DNA from: Betaproteobacteria bacterium
Lineage (GTDB): Bacteria > Pseudomonadota > Gammaproteobacteria > Burkholderiales > SG8-39
NCBI GenBank assembly: GCA_016713125.1
Contig: JADJPT010000002.1
Span: 295,987 to 359,986 of the forward strand
Direction of reading: 5' to 3'
Length of the DNA: 64,000 nt
Every line of letters begins with the position of its first letter. The stretch's first letter is position 1. The translations under genes and the position numbers were made by a program. The notes below the pieces were generated by a model. The model saw only the letters and a list, made by a program, of their open reading frames with translations, did not search any database and was not told the origin of the DNA. Shown here piece after piece: positions 44,699 through 54,355 of the stretch.

Positions 44699-46858
44699 AT
44701 GGAACGATCATTCAAGGCAGAGGTCGAGCTGCTCAAGCTTGGTGATGGCGAGACCTTCCACGGCGAGGGAATTCTCGCCGTGACCAAGGCCATGCTGCAG
44801 TCGGGCGTGTCCTATGTCGGCGGCTATCAGGGTGCGCCGGTCTCGCACATGATGGACGTGCTCTCGGATGCGCGCGACATCATGGACGAGCTGGGCATAC
44901 ACGTGGAGACCAACGCCTCCGAGGCAGGCGCCGCGGCAATGCTCGGCGCATCGATCAACTACCCGCTGCGAGGCACGGTCACCTTCAAGTCCATTGTCGG
45001 CACCAACGTGGCCTCGGATGCGCTGTCCAACCTGGCCTCGGCCGGGGTCAAGGGCGGCGTGGTGATCGTGATCGGCGAGGATTACGGCGAGGGGGCCTCG
45101 ATCATCCAGGAGCGCACCCACGCCTTCGCCATGAAATCGCAGATGTGGCTGCTCGACCCCCGGCCCAACCTGCCCACCATCGTGGACATGGTGGAAAAGG
45201 GCTTCCAGCTATCGGAAGCCTCCAACACCCCGGTGATGCTGGAGCTGCGAATCCGCGCCTGCCACGTGCACGGCGCATTCCAGACGCGCGACAACCGCCC
45301 CGCCACCTATTCGCGCAAGAACCCGCTGCCCGACGCGGACTTCGACTTCAGCCGCATCTGCCTGCCACCGGCCACCTACGCGCAGGAAAAGATGAAGATC
45401 GACGTGCGCTGGCCAGCCGCGCAGAAGTTCATCCGCGAGCAGCGCCTGAATGAGGTGTTCGACGGTGCCGGCACGCCCGCCACCGAGGGCCTGGGCATCA
45501 TCGTGCAGGGCGGCATGTACAACGCCACCATCCGCGCGCTGCAGCTGCTGGGCCTGGCCGATGCCTTCGGCACCAGCGCGATCCCGATCTACTGCCTGAA
45601 CGTCACCTACCCGCTGATTCCCGAGGAGGTCGCCGCGTTCTGCGCGGGCAAGCGCGACGTGCTGATGGTCGAGGAAGGCCAGCCCGCCTTCATCGAGGAC
45701 GCGTTGAACGGGGTCCTGCGCCGCGCCGACCTTCAGACGCGCGTGCACGGCCAGGACGTGCTGCCGCTGGCCGGCGAGTACACCGGCGCCGTGGTGCTCG
45801 AGGGCGTGACCCGATTCTTCGAGCTGGTGGCCCCGGCCGCGCTCGATGCGGGCGCCCTGCGCTCCCGCGCCGATGCGCTCACCGCGCCGCGCACGCGCGC
45901 CGCCGAGCTGCTGGGCGAGCCGCTGCCGGCGCGCGTGCCCGGCTTCTGCGTGGGCTGCCCCGAACGCCCCGTGCTCACCGCCATGAAGCTGGTGGCCAAA
46001 GAGGGCGGTAACTACCACGTGTCGGGCGACATCGGCTGCCACACCTTCTGCACCCTGCCCCCGTTCAACCTCGGCAACACCGTGCTGGGCTACGGCCTGG
46101 GCCTGGCTTCGAACTCGGCCGTCGCGCCGATGTTCGACCGGCGCTCGGTGACCATCATGGGCGATGGCGGGTTCTGGCACAACGGCCTCACCTCCGGCGT
46201 GGCCAATGCGGTGTTCAACAAGGACGACGCCATCCTCGTGGTGATGGCCAACGGCTACACCTCGGCCACCGGCACGCAGAACATCCCGTCCTCGCCCCAC
46301 CAGTCACCACACCACGAACGCGACATGTCGATCACGCGGGTGCTGGAAAGCCTGGGCGTGCGCTGGCTGCGCCGCGTGACCACCTACAGGGTGAGCGAGA
46401 TGGTTGATACCCTGCGCGAGGCCATGACCACGCCGCAGGGCGGGCTCAAGGTGATCATGGCCGAGAGCGAATGCCAGCTCGAACGCCAGCGCCGCATCAA
46501 ACCGCAGATCGCACAGGCGCTCAAGGCCGGCGAGCGGGTAATTCGCACCCGCTATGGCGTGGACGAGGACACCTGCACCGGGGACCACTCGTGCATCCGG
46601 CTCTCGGGCTGCCCCTCCCTGTCGGTCAAGCCTTCCTCGGACCCGCTCAAGCGCGACCCGGTGGCCCATGTGAACAACGGCTGCGTGGGCTGCGGCCTGT
46701 GCGGGGAGGCTGCGCACGCGGCGATCCTGTGTCCCTCGTTCTTCCGCGCCGAGATCGTGCAGAACCCCGGCGCCTGGGACCGCCTGCTCGATCGCCTCCG
46801 TCGCACCGTGATCGGCTGGCTGCAGCCCGCCGAGCCGGCCCTGCCCGCCCCGCGCTGA
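44699..46858 (+). CDS. Indolepyruvate ferredoxin oxidoreductase-like alpha subunit (TPP and 4Fe-4S)
   Basis: 719 residues. The N-terminal pyrimidine-binding half (SYVGGYQGAPVSHMMDVL through ETNASEAGAAAMLGAS) is followed by the PP/TPP domain with the GDGGFWHNG motif (about residue 485) and an Asn-rich tail. Cys motif FCVGCPERP and C-terminal ferredoxin-like Cys clusters (GDHSCIRLSGCP and NNGCVGCGLCGEAAH) bind Fe-S centres. This is the IorA layout: oxidative decarboxylation of an aryl-2-oxoacid to acyl-CoA with reduction of ferredoxin. Preceded by a TRAP operon (34 bases) and followed by the beta subunit. Actual oxoacid unknown. Confidence 0.85.
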   Translation: MERSFKAEVELLKLGDGETFHGEGILAVTKAMLQSGVSYVGGYQGAPVSHMMDVLSDARDIMDELGIHVETNASEAGAAAMLGASINYPLRGTVTFKSIVGTNVASDALSNLASAGVKGGVVIVIGEDYGEGASIIQERTHAFAMKSQMWLLDPRPNLPTIVDMVEKGFQLSEASNTPVMLELRIRACHVHGAFQTRDNRPATYSRKNPLPDADFDFSRICLPPATYAQEKMKIDVRWPAAQKFIREQRLNEVFDGAGTPATEGLGIIVQGGMYNATIRALQLLGLADAFGTSAIPIYCLNVTYPLIPEEVAAFCAGKRDVLMVEEGQPAFIEDALNGVLRRADLQTRVHGQDVLPLAGEYTGAVVLEGVTRFFELVAPAALDAGALRSRADALTAPRTRAAELLGEPLPARVPGFCVGCPERPVLTAMKLVAKEGGNYHVSGDIGCHTFCTLPPFNLGNTVLGYGLGLASNSAVAPMFDRRSVTIMGDGGFWHNGLTSGVANAVFNKDDAILVVMANGYTSATGTQNIPSSPHQSPHHERDMSITRVLESLGVRWLRRVTTYRVSEMVDTLREAMTTPQGGLKVIMAESECQLERQRRIKPQIAQALKAGERVIRTRYGVDEDTCTGDHSCIRLSGCPSLSVKPSSDPLKRDPVAHVNNGCVGCGLCGEAAHAAILCPSFFRAEIVQNPGAWDRLLDRLRRTVIGWLQPAEPALPAPR

Positions 46859-46940
46859 GTACGCGGACGCCCGTTTCGGCTCACCCCCCCACTCTCGCCT
46901 ACACCCCTCCACACGCAGGCATCCCTCTGGAACGTCCGGC

Positions 46941-48530
46941 ATGAACACTCCGCAACGCCCCTTCACCATCCTGATTTCCGCCCTGGGCGGGGAAGGCGGC
47001 GGCGTGCTCGCCGGCTGGATCGTCGATGCCGCCACAGCGCAGGGCTACCCGGTGCAGAACACCTCGATCCCGGGCCTGGCGCAGCGCACCGGGGCGACCA
47101 CCTATTACATCGAGATCTTTCCCGTGCCGCGCGCGCAGCTGGGTGGCCGCGAGCCGGTGTTCGCGCTCACGCCTTCGCCGGGCAACCTCGACGTGGTGCT
47201 CGCCTCCGAGCTGCTCGAAGCGGGGCGCGCGATGCAGAACGGCTACGTGAGTCCGGGACGCACCACCCTGATCGCCTCGACCAATCGCATCTACACGATC
47301 TCTGAGCGCACCGCGATGGGCGACGGGCGACTGGATGACGAGCGCCTGGTCAAGGGCGCCTCCGAACTGGCGCAGCGCGCCGTGCTCTTCGACATGGCCA
47401 CCATGGCCGAGGCCTCCGGCACGGTGATCAGTGCCGTGATGTTCGGTGCGCTGGCCGGCGCCCTGCAGGCGGGCGCGGCCACCTCGGGGGCAGCGCCCCT
47501 GTCGCGCAAGGCCTGCGAGGACGCCATCGGCGGAAGCCGCGGCGCCGCCGCCAGCCTGAAGGGATTTGGCGCGGCCTTTCAGCGCGCACTTGATCAGGCA
47601 AACGAGCTGCCGGCCGAGCCCGGCAAGCGCTGGGTCGGCACGCCGGTCGAACGGGTGCGCGCCCGCTTCCCCGCAGCCGTGCAGCGCCTGATCGAGGAAG
47701 GCGTGGCGCGCCTTACCGACTACCAGGACGCGGACTACGCGAACGTCTACCTCGAGCGCATGGAAAAGGTGCTGGAGGCAGAACGCCGCGGCCTGGAAGC
47801 GCACGCTGCACCGGCGGCTGGCCAGGCCGACTGGGCCGTCACCCGCGAGGCCGGGCGCTACCTCGCCCTGTTGATGGCCTACGAGGACGTGATCCGGGTC
47901 GCCGACCTGAAGACCCGCCGCTCGCGCTTCGAGCGCGTGCGAAGCGAGGTGCTTGCCAAGCCCGGCGAGCCGGTCATCATTACGGAGTACCTCAAGCCGG
48001 GCGTGGAGGAGATCGCCGCCATCCTGCCCGCCTCGCTCGGGCGCGCCCTGCTGCGCCGCGCTGCGCGCAGCGCCAGGCCCTGGCATGTAGGCCTGCACCT
48101 GCGTACCAACACCGTTTTCGGGTTCCTGTTGCTACGCTCGATGGCCTGGCTGCGCCCGATGCGCCGCGCCAGCCTGCGTTTTGCGGAGACTTCCGAGCTG
48201 CTCGAGCGCTGGCTCACCGAGGTCGGCCAGGCCGCCGGGCGGCATCCGGCGCTGGCGCTCGAGATCGCGGAATGCGGTCGCCTGATCAAGGGCTACGGCG
48301 AGACCTACAACCGCGGCCGCGGCAGCTTCCTGCGCATCCTCGACACCCTGGTGGCCGGGCAGCTCGGACTGGACGACGGGGCACGCGCACAGGCGATCCG
48401 CGAGGCGCGCAATGCCGCACTGTCCGATCCGGAGGGTCGTGGCCTGGAGGGCGCTCTGCAGCGCCGGGGGGTGGCGCCGCTGCCGCCCGCGGCCAAACCC
48501 ATCCGCTTCATGCGCAAGCCCGGCGCCTGA
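46941..48530 (+). CDS. Indolepyruvate oxidoreductase-like beta subunit with DUF6537-type extension
   Basis: 529 residues. The N-terminal ~200 residues are the IorB/gamma-type domain: ISALGGEGGGVLAGWIVDAA, then PGLAQRTGATTYYIEIFP. The C-terminal ~300 residues (GVARLTDYQDADYANVYLERM through RLIKGYGETYNRG) form the extension found in fused aerobic indolepyruvate oxidoreductases (DUF6537). Together with the alpha subunit it should form a complete enzyme. A GC hairpin follows. Intact, no frameshift. Confidence 0.85.
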   Translation: MNTPQRPFTILISALGGEGGGVLAGWIVDAATAQGYPVQNTSIPGLAQRTGATTYYIEIFPVPRAQLGGREPVFALTPSPGNLDVVLASELLEAGRAMQNGYVSPGRTTLIASTNRIYTISERTAMGDGRLDDERLVKGASELAQRAVLFDMATMAEASGTVISAVMFGALAGALQAGAATSGAAPLSRKACEDAIGGSRGAAASLKGFGAAFQRALDQANELPAEPGKRWVGTPVERVRARFPAAVQRLIEEGVARLTDYQDADYANVYLERMEKVLEAERRGLEAHAAPAAGQADWAVTREAGRYLALLMAYEDVIRVADLKTRRSRFERVRSEVLAKPGEPVIITEYLKPGVEEIAAILPASLGRALLRRAARSARPWHVGLHLRTNTVFGFLLLRSMAWLRPMRRASLRFAETSELLERWLTEVGQAAGRHPALALEIAECGRLIKGYGETYNRGRGSFLRILDTLVAGQLGLDDGARAQAIREARNAALSDPEGRGLEGALQRRGVAPLPPAAKPIRFMRKPGA

Positions 48531-48550
48531 GGGCGCCCCTGGGATCCGGG

Positions 48551-48569
48551 CGGGGGCGGTGCGCCCCCG
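48551..48569. terminator. GC-rich hairpin between convergent iorB-like gene and dnaQ
   Basis: Stem CGGGGGCG/CGCCCCCG with loop GTG, 20 bases after the beta-subunit stop. Perfect 8-bp stem, no T run; plausible terminator for the plus-strand operon. Confidence 0.5.
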
Positions 48570-48675
48570 TGTGAATCCGTGCGCATCGATTCGCCTCAGA
48601 GCTCATCATCTTGCCGGAATTGGCAATACTACTACCCGGAAAGCCTCGCCAGGACTAGGCCTGGAGAAATAAAAG

Positions 48676-49383
48676 TTACGCTTTTGTTGCGGCCTCAATG
48701 CTGCGCCAGACGGTCTTGCCCTTGGATTCCTTGTCGATCGCTGCGAGGATCTTCTCGTGCTCGGCGAGCTCGTCCGGCGTGGCACGCACCACCGCAAGGC
48801 CCGAGGCGTCGATCTTCACCGCCCCGGCCGTTCCAGGCGCCGGTGTGTCCTCCTCGACGATCAGGCTTTCCTGGCCGCGCGTCATGGCCAGGTAGACGTC
48901 GGCCAGCAGCGAAGCATCCTTGAGCGCCCCATGCAGGGTGCGGCCGGTGTTGTCCACGCCGTAGCGATCGCACAGCGCGTCCAGCGTGTTGCGCTTGCCC
49001 GGATGCAGCTCGCGCGCCATGGGCAGGGTGTCGATCACCCCGCCGACGTGATTCTTCAACGCGCCGCGCTTGAGTATGGCGAGTTCACGGTCGAGGAACT
49101 CGACGTCGAACGACGCGGTGTGGATGAGCCGCGCGCCCTTCACGAACCCGAGAAACTCTTCGACGATCTCGGCGAAACGCGGCTTGTCGGACAGGAACTC
49201 CAGGGTCAGTCCGTGCACCTTGACCGCACCCTCGTCGATGTCGCGCTCGGGATTGAGGTAATGATGGAAGCGTCTGTCGTTCAGGCTGCGGCCGGCGAGC
49301 TCGATGCAGCCGATCTCGATCACGCGATCGCCCATGCGTGCATTCAGGCCCGTGGTCTCCGTATCCAGCACGATCTGTCGCAT
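48676..49383 (-). CDS. dnaQ: DNA polymerase III epsilon subunit (3'-5' proofreading exonuclease)
   Basis: 235 residues. ExoI IVLDTETTGLNARMGD carries the DxE catalytic pair; ExoII HTASFDVEFLDREL the third acidic residue; ExoIII HGALKDASLLADVYL gives the His and Asp of the DEDDh family. The C-terminal ~50 residues bind the alpha subunit in E. coli DnaQ. Two bases separate it from the upstream rnhA, a conserved pairing in betaproteobacteria. Intact. Confidence 0.95.
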   Translation of the reverse strand: MRQIVLDTETTGLNARMGDRVIEIGCIELAGRSLNDRRFHHYLNPERDIDEGAVKVHGLTLEFLSDKPRFAEIVEEFLGFVKGARLIHTASFDVEFLDRELAILKRGALKNHVGGVIDTLPMARELHPGKRNTLDALCDRYGVDNTGRTLHGALKDASLLADVYLAMTRGQESLIVEEDTPAPGTAGAVKIDASGLAVVRATPDELAEHEKILAAIDKESKGKTVWRSIEAATKA

Positions 49384-49385
49384 GG

Positions 49386-49829
49386 CTACCCCCTGAGCTG
49401 CTCGATGCCGCGGTTGGCGAGCGCATCGGCGCGCTCATTGCCCTCGTGGCCTGCGTGGCCCTTGACCCATTGCCAGTGCACGCGGTGATTGCGCGCGAGT
49501 TCGTCCAGTTCGCGCCACAGATCATCGTTCTTCACCGGCTTCTTGTCGGCGGTGGTCCAGCCGCGCCGCTTCCAGGCATAGATCCACTCGGAGATGCCCT
49601 TCTGCACGTACTGCGAGTCCGTGTAGACCGTGACCTCGCTGTGCCGCTTGAGCGCCTGGAGCGCGCGGATCACCGCGGTCAGCTCCATGCGATTGTTGGT
49701 GGTCTGCGGCTCGCCGCCGCAAAGTTCCTTCTCCACCGCGCCGGCGCGCAGCAGCACTCCCCAGCCGCCGGGTCCCGGATTGCCCTTGCAGGCCCCGTCG
49801 GCGTAGATCTCGACTTTTTCTTCAGACAT
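49386..49829 (-). CDS. rnhA: Ribonuclease HI
   Basis: 147 residues, the E. coli enzyme's length range. IYADGACKGNPGPGGWG (Asp10), RMELTAVIRAL (Glu48), VYTDSQYVQKGI (Asp70) and NERADALANRG (Asp134) give the full DEDD catalytic set, and VKGHAGHEGN provides the handle/His124 region. Start at 49829 is fixed by the family N-terminus MSEEKVEIYADGA. It overlaps the upstream methyltransferase stop by eight bases. Confidence 0.96.
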   Translation of the reverse strand: MSEEKVEIYADGACKGNPGPGGWGVLLRAGAVEKELCGGEPQTTNNRMELTAVIRALQALKRHSEVTVYTDSQYVQKGISEWIYAWKRRGWTTADKKPVKNDDLWRELDELARNHRVHWQWVKGHAGHEGNERADALANRGIEQLRG

Positions 49830-50586
49830 TTTCCGCGCTTCGTTGATGGCTCGCGTTCGCGTGGCCGCGACTCGCATGGCCGTTGGATTGTGCCACCGGC
49901 GAAAGCGCACGGCGCTGCCTGCGCTCCTTGCGCCACCCGGGCGTGACCAGCCGCAGGCCGACGCTGCGCTTGACGGCGCGCACCACGTAGACGCCGCCGG
50001 CAATCGGCCACCAGCGCGCGCCGGCCTTCTCCATGAAGGCGAAACGCGTGAGCCATTTCTGGTTGGCGACCGGCGGCGCGTAGCAGCCGAACTTGCCGCC
50101 GTTCAATTCGAAGCCGAGCAGCTGCAGCCAATCCTTGAGACGCAGCAGGCCGATGAAACGCGCATCCCAGGGGCAGCCCAGGGCGCGGCGCCGCGCACGA
50201 CTCATCAGCGATTGCCGCAGCCCCCACAGGGACAGCGTGTTGAAACCCGAGATCACCAGCTGTCCCTCGGGGCGCAGCGCGCGCTCGGCTTCGCGCAGCA
50301 ACTGGTGCGGATGCGGACTGAACTCGAGCACATGCGGGAGCACGATCAGATCCATCGAATGCGTGGCCAGCGGCAACTGCAGCGGGTCTGCGGTCAGCGC
50401 CGCACCCTCCTCCAGGTCCAGGCTGAAGCGAAACGGAATGCGATTGCCCTTGAGGAAGTCGATCTCGGGCAGGCCGACCTGCAAGGCGTTGAAACCGAAC
50501 ACATCGTCGACCGCGCTGGCGAACTGCTCACGCTCCCAATCGAGCGCATAGCAGCCCTGGGGGGTGGCCAGCCAGTCGGCCAGCAT
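49822..50586 (-). CDS. SAM-dependent methyltransferase-like protein, linked to rnhA
   Basis: 254 residues. Begins MLADWLATPQGCYALDWEREQF, the usual start of this conserved gammaproteobacterial/betaproteobacterial protein next to rnhA and gloB. The Methyltransf_11-like core is seen in the HSMDLIVLPHVLEFSPHPHQLLREAERALRPEG block (motif DLIVLPHVLE). Motif I (GLPEIDFLKGN neighbourhood) is degenerate. Target unknown. Divergent from gloB with 34 bases between, so the two share a promoter region. Confidence 0.8.
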   Translation of the reverse strand: MLADWLATPQGCYALDWEREQFASAVDDVFGFNALQVGLPEIDFLKGNRIPFRFSLDLEEGAALTADPLQLPLATHSMDLIVLPHVLEFSPHPHQLLREAERALRPEGQLVISGFNTLSLWGLRQSLMSRARRRALGCPWDARFIGLLRLKDWLQLLGFELNGGKFGCYAPPVANQKWLTRFAFMEKAGARWWPIAGGVYVVRAVKRSVGLRLVTPGWRKERRQRRALSPVAQSNGHASRGHANASHQRSAENV

Positions 50587-50620
50587 TGACTTTTCGCCGT
50601 TATGCCACACAATCACGAAG

Positions 50621-51384
50621 ATGAAAGATATCGTTCCGCTGAAGGCGTTCAAGGACAACTACATCTGGACGCTGCGCACCGCGACGCATGCCGCGGTGAT
50701 CGACCCCGGCGAGGCCGGCCCGGTGCTCGAATACCTCGCTGCCGAGGGTCTGAAGCTCGCCGCCGTGCTCGCCACGCACCATCATGCCGACCACGTCGGC
50801 GGCATCGCCGAACTCGTGCGCGCCCATCCCGCTCCGGTATACGGTCCGAAGAACGAACCGATCGAAACGCTCACCCATCCGGTTTCGGAAGGCGATGTCG
50901 TCTCGATCCCCGAGCTCGACGTGCGGTTCGAGGTGCTGGACATCCCCGGTCATACGCGTGCGCACATCGCCTATTATGGCGCAGGCGCCCTGTTCTGTGG
51001 CGACACGCTGTTCGCCTGCGGCTGCGGACGCGTCTTCGAAGGCACTCCTGAGCAGATGTTCCACTCGCTGTCCAAGCTGCTGGCCCTGCCCGACGCGACC
51101 AAGGTGTACTGCGGGCACGAGTACACGCTGGCGAACATGCAGTTCGCGCGTGCCGTCGAACCCGCCAACGCGGCGCTGCCCGTGCGCGAGCGCGCGACCG
51201 CGCCCTGCGCGAGCGCGGCCTGCCGACGCTGCCCTCGACACTCGGCGAAGAGAAGGCCACCAATCCCTTTCTGCGCTGCCGCGAGCCCGCGGTGGTCGAT
51301 TCGGCCAACAACTACCTTGGTACGCGACTGACCGACCCGGCGCGGGTCTTCTCGGCGATCCGCGATTGGAAGAACAAGTTCTAG
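50621..51384 (+). CDS. gloB: Hydroxyacylglutathione hydrolase (glyoxalase II), frameshifted
   Basis: About 254 residues restored. Hydrolyses S-lactoylglutathione to D-lactate and glutathione. Metallo-beta-lactamase motif ATHHHADHVGG gives the two-metal site. DIPGHTRAHIAYY, FCGDTLFACGCGRVFEG and YCGHEYTLANMQFA supply the remaining ligands and glutathione site. One base change near 51195 shifts the frame; the correct phase resumes with RALRERGLPTLPSTLGEEK and ends at TAG 51384. Start MKDIVPLKAFKDNYIW at 50621 is canonical. Confidence 0.9.
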
Positions 51385-51435
51385 GCGCATGGTCGGGGAT
51401 GCGCGCGTCAGCATCCCGCGCATTCGAATACTGAA

Positions 51436-51464
51436 TTGTTCCGCCTGCCGCCTGGGCGTAAAAT
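51436..51464 (+). promoter_or_regulatory. Candidate sigma-70 promoter of mltD
   Basis: TTGTTC (51436-51441) and TAAAAT (51459-51464) with a 17-base spacer, 29 bases before the mltD start codon. Confidence 0.5.
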
Positions 51465-51493
51465 CGATGGTTTAGAACAAGGCGGCAGGGCGA

Positions 51494-53080
51494 GTGCGCA
51501 AACACGCGATTACGATCTGGTCCCTGGCGTGCCTGACCCTGCTGTCGGCGTGCGCCACCCCGCCTGCCGGGCCCGCAGCCGATGACGCCGCGGATGCCCG
51601 CGCTGCGGCGCAGGCGCGGGGCGGATCATCGGTGCTCGGATTCTCCCCCGCAGCACCTGCCGCGACCGTCGTCGAAGCGCCGTCCTCGCCACCGCTTGAC
51701 GCCACGCGCCTGCCGCCCTTCGACGGCGAGAAGCGCGAGGTCCGCGAACCCCTGCGCGGGCTGCCGACCATCGACCGCACGGTTCGGCACGACGACCTTT
51801 GGCGACGCATCCGCGACGGCTTCAGCATGCCCGATCTGGACAGCCCCATCGTGCAGGACCGCACGGCCTGGTATGCCGCGCGCCCGGACTACCTGCGCCG
51901 CACCTTCGATCGCAGCCGTCGCTACCTGTACCACATCGTCGACGAGCTCGAGAAGCGCGGCATGCCGACCGAGCTCGCGCTGCTGCCGATGGTCGAGAGT
52001 TCGTTCAATCCCATGGCCTATTCCCCGGCGCATGCCTCGGGGCTCTGGCAGTTCATCCCCGGCACCGGAAAACGCTATGACCTGGCGCAGAACTGGTGGT
52101 ACGACGGGCGACGCGACATCGTTGCCTCCACCTCGGCGGCGCTCGACTACCTCAAGGACATCTACGAGATGCATGGCGACTGGCATCTCGCGCTGGCCTC
52201 CTACAACTGGGGCGAGAATGCCGTGGCACGTGCCATAGAGCGCAACAAGGCCGCCGGGTTGCCGCTGGATTTCGCCAACCTGCGCATGCCCGAGGAGACG
52301 CGCTACTACGTGCCCAAGCTGCAGGCGCTGAAGAACATCATCGCCAATCCCGGTCCTTTCGGCGTGATCCTCGACCCGATTCCGAATCAGCCGTACTTCG
52401 CCACCATCACCAAGACGCGTGACATCGACGTCAAGCTGGCGGCGCAACTGGCCGAGATGCCGGTCGAGGAGTTCATCGCCCTGAATCCCGGCTTCAATCG
52501 CCCGATCATTCCCGTCGCGGTCAGTTCGCGCATCGTGCTGCCGGCCGATCGCGTCGAAGTGTTCCACGCCAACCTGCTCAAGCACGACAAAGCGCTGGTG
52601 TCCTGGCAGACCTACAGCCCCAAACCGGGCGAAAAGATCGAGTCCGTCGCCAAGCGCTTCAACGTGCCGGTCGCGCGGCTCAAGGAGGTCAACGGCATCA
52701 ATGCGCGCACGCGCGGGATGCCTGCGCTGCTGGTGGTGCCGACCAATGGCGCCAAACTGGACGGCGGCCTGATTTCCGCCATGTACGCACCGCCGATGCC
52801 GGTGACGCGCGGCAGCAATGTGCGCAGCCTCACCACCTTTCATACCGTGAAGGCCGGGGAAACGCTGAGCTCGATCGCCTCCCGCTCCAAGGTGAGCATC
52901 GACGACCTGCGGCGCTGGAACAAGATCGGCCGGCTGATTCCCGGGCAACAGCTCAAGGTTCAGTCGATGGTTGCGACACCGACCCGGGCGGCGGTCGTGC
53001 GCCCGACCAAAAAAACGCAGAAAATCAAAGGGAAACCCAAGGCTGCCCCCAGCAAACCGGTGCGCCGCAAGGCACCCTGA
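51494..53080 (+). CDS. mltD: Membrane-bound lytic murein transglycosylase D (LysM)
   Basis: 528 residues from a GTG start. Lipoprotein signal with lipobox LLSACA. The SLT domain (residues ~135-260) has LLPMVESSFNPMAYSPAHASGLWQFIPGTGKRYDL (catalytic Glu in MVESSFNP, then GLWQFIPGTG) and SYNWGENAVARAI. LysM repeats follow: one degenerate around WQTYSPKPGEKIESVAKRF and one clear at FHTVKAGETLSSIASRSKVSIDDLRRWN. Lys/Arg-rich C-terminus. Cleaves peptidoglycan glycan strands with anhydro-product formation. Downstream of gloB in the conserved order. Confidence 0.92.
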   Translation: MRKHAITIWSLACLTLLSACATPPAGPAADDAADARAAAQARGGSSVLGFSPAAPAATVVEAPSSPPLDATRLPPFDGEKREVREPLRGLPTIDRTVRHDDLWRRIRDGFSMPDLDSPIVQDRTAWYAARPDYLRRTFDRSRRYLYHIVDELEKRGMPTELALLPMVESSFNPMAYSPAHASGLWQFIPGTGKRYDLAQNWWYDGRRDIVASTSAALDYLKDIYEMHGDWHLALASYNWGENAVARAIERNKAAGLPLDFANLRMPEETRYYVPKLQALKNIIANPGPFGVILDPIPNQPYFATITKTRDIDVKLAAQLAEMPVEEFIALNPGFNRPIIPVAVSSRIVLPADRVEVFHANLLKHDKALVSWQTYSPKPGEKIESVAKRFNVPVARLKEVNGINARTRGMPALLVVPTNGAKLDGGLISAMYAPPMPVTRGSNVRSLTTFHTVKAGETLSSIASRSKVSIDDLRRWNKIGRLIPGQQLKVQSMVATPTRAAVVRPTKKTQKIKGKPKAAPSKPVRRKAP

Positions 53081-53192
53081 GCGGCTCCGCCTGACGCATT
53101 GCAGCAGCCGTTCCGCTTGCGCTCCCTGCGAACAGGCCTAGAATCCCATCCCCCTGTCGTTCTCACGGTCGCCACGACCGTCCCCCACCGCT

Positions 53193-53742
53193 ATGCGCGC
53201 CTGGTGCTGCAGGATTGTCCTGGTTTTCTCCGCCGCAAGCTGGACGGGGCCGGCATTCGCGGCCGATCCGGTGCTGATGTTCCTGATCGGAATCGCCCGC
53301 GACATGCTCGTTTCCGCGGCCACACGCCCCGCGCCGGCCGAACCGCTGCCGCCCGCAGCGCAGACCTATCCCGGAACCGTGGTCGAACCCTGGCAGTTGC
53401 GCCGCCTGATCGACGACAGTTTTACCTACCTGTCCTCGCAGCAACGGCGCGCACTGTTCGACAGCCTCAACAACGTGCTGCTGGAGCCCAGGAACGCAGC
53501 CATGCGCGCGCCCATGATCGAGCACTTCGTGCATCAGGCGCTGGCCGTCCGCGCCGCCCAGCTGCGTCTGTCGCAGCTGTCGGAGCGTGAGATGCAGATG
53601 CTGGCTCGCGAGTTCCGCGAGGAGATCACCGATCTGCCCGAGGAAGAGCGCCGGCAACTGCTTGCCATCCTCGAACGGCGGGCTGCCGGTGCCGGACGGA
53701 CTGAACCGCTTGTTGCTGGCCGAGATCCAGTCGGCCAACTGA
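53193..53742 (+). CDS. Hypothetical exported protein (frameshift near its end)
   Basis: About 182 residues. Signal peptide-like N-terminus MRAWCCRIVLVFSAASWTGPAFA. The body is helical: RRLIDDSFTYLSSQQRRALFDSLNNVLLEP, then AAQLRLSQLSEREMQMLAREFREEI. The last residues change frame near 53682; the alternative LPVPDGLNRLLLAEIQSAN ends at TGA 53740. No family recognised. It abuts, tail to tail, a globin-sensor remnant on the other strand. Confidence 0.6.
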
Positions 53743-53744
53743 CT

Positions 53745-54300
53745 CCCGCCTGACGGCCCGCGCGCGAGGGGCTCGTCGAACGCTGGTAGTTCCTTGTCGA
53801 ACACCACTACACCCACAGGCATGCGCGCCAGTACCTGCCCGGCGTAATCGTGCGCTTCGGCAAGCGCCTGCTGCTCCTCGTGGAAGTAGGTGTCGAGAGC
53901 GAGTCCCATGTCGAAGGTGATCGCCTTGACAAGGGCATCGAGCGTGCGCAGAAAGCGCCCGCCGTCGTGGCCGAGGGCCTGGTGCGCGATCGGCAGCATC
54001 TCCGACAGATACTTGCGATAGGCGCCGATGTACCACTTGGGCGCCAGACCTATCTTGTGATGGGCACGCCCTGCCGCGAGACGGATCTCGATGCAGCCAG
54101 CACCGTAGTCACCGCCTGTGAGGGAACTGAAGTACTGCGCCTGGGAGCGCCGCAACCGCGCCAGGGTCACCGCAACCGCGATGCATCGCCCCCAGGACCG
54201 GAAACCGTCGCAGGTGCCGATAGAACTCATCGATGAAGGCATCGCCGCGGGACTCGAAGCACATGCAAATCGGCCGGCAGTTCGACGTCCTGGCCCGAGA
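53745..54300 (-). pseudogene. Globin-coupled sensor (protoglobin) gene remnant
   Basis: The minus strand encodes the core of a globin sensor: FESRGDAFIDEFYRHLRRFP, then in another frame LARLRRSQAQYFSSLTGGDYG, HHKIGLAPKWYIGAYRKYL (proximal His region) and AITFDMGLALDTYFHEEQQAL, then a linker entering a PAS-like start (ARMPVGVVVFDKELPAFDEP). The frame changes at least once (near 54180), the N-terminus is missing, and the C-terminal signalling domain (usually GGDEF or MCP) is absent. The truncation point coincides with the end of the neighbouring plus-strand gene. Confidence 0.65.
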
Positions 54301-54355
54301 ACAACCAACTTGCTCAATCGTATATGCGGAAACAACCCACGTAAATTACCGCGGA

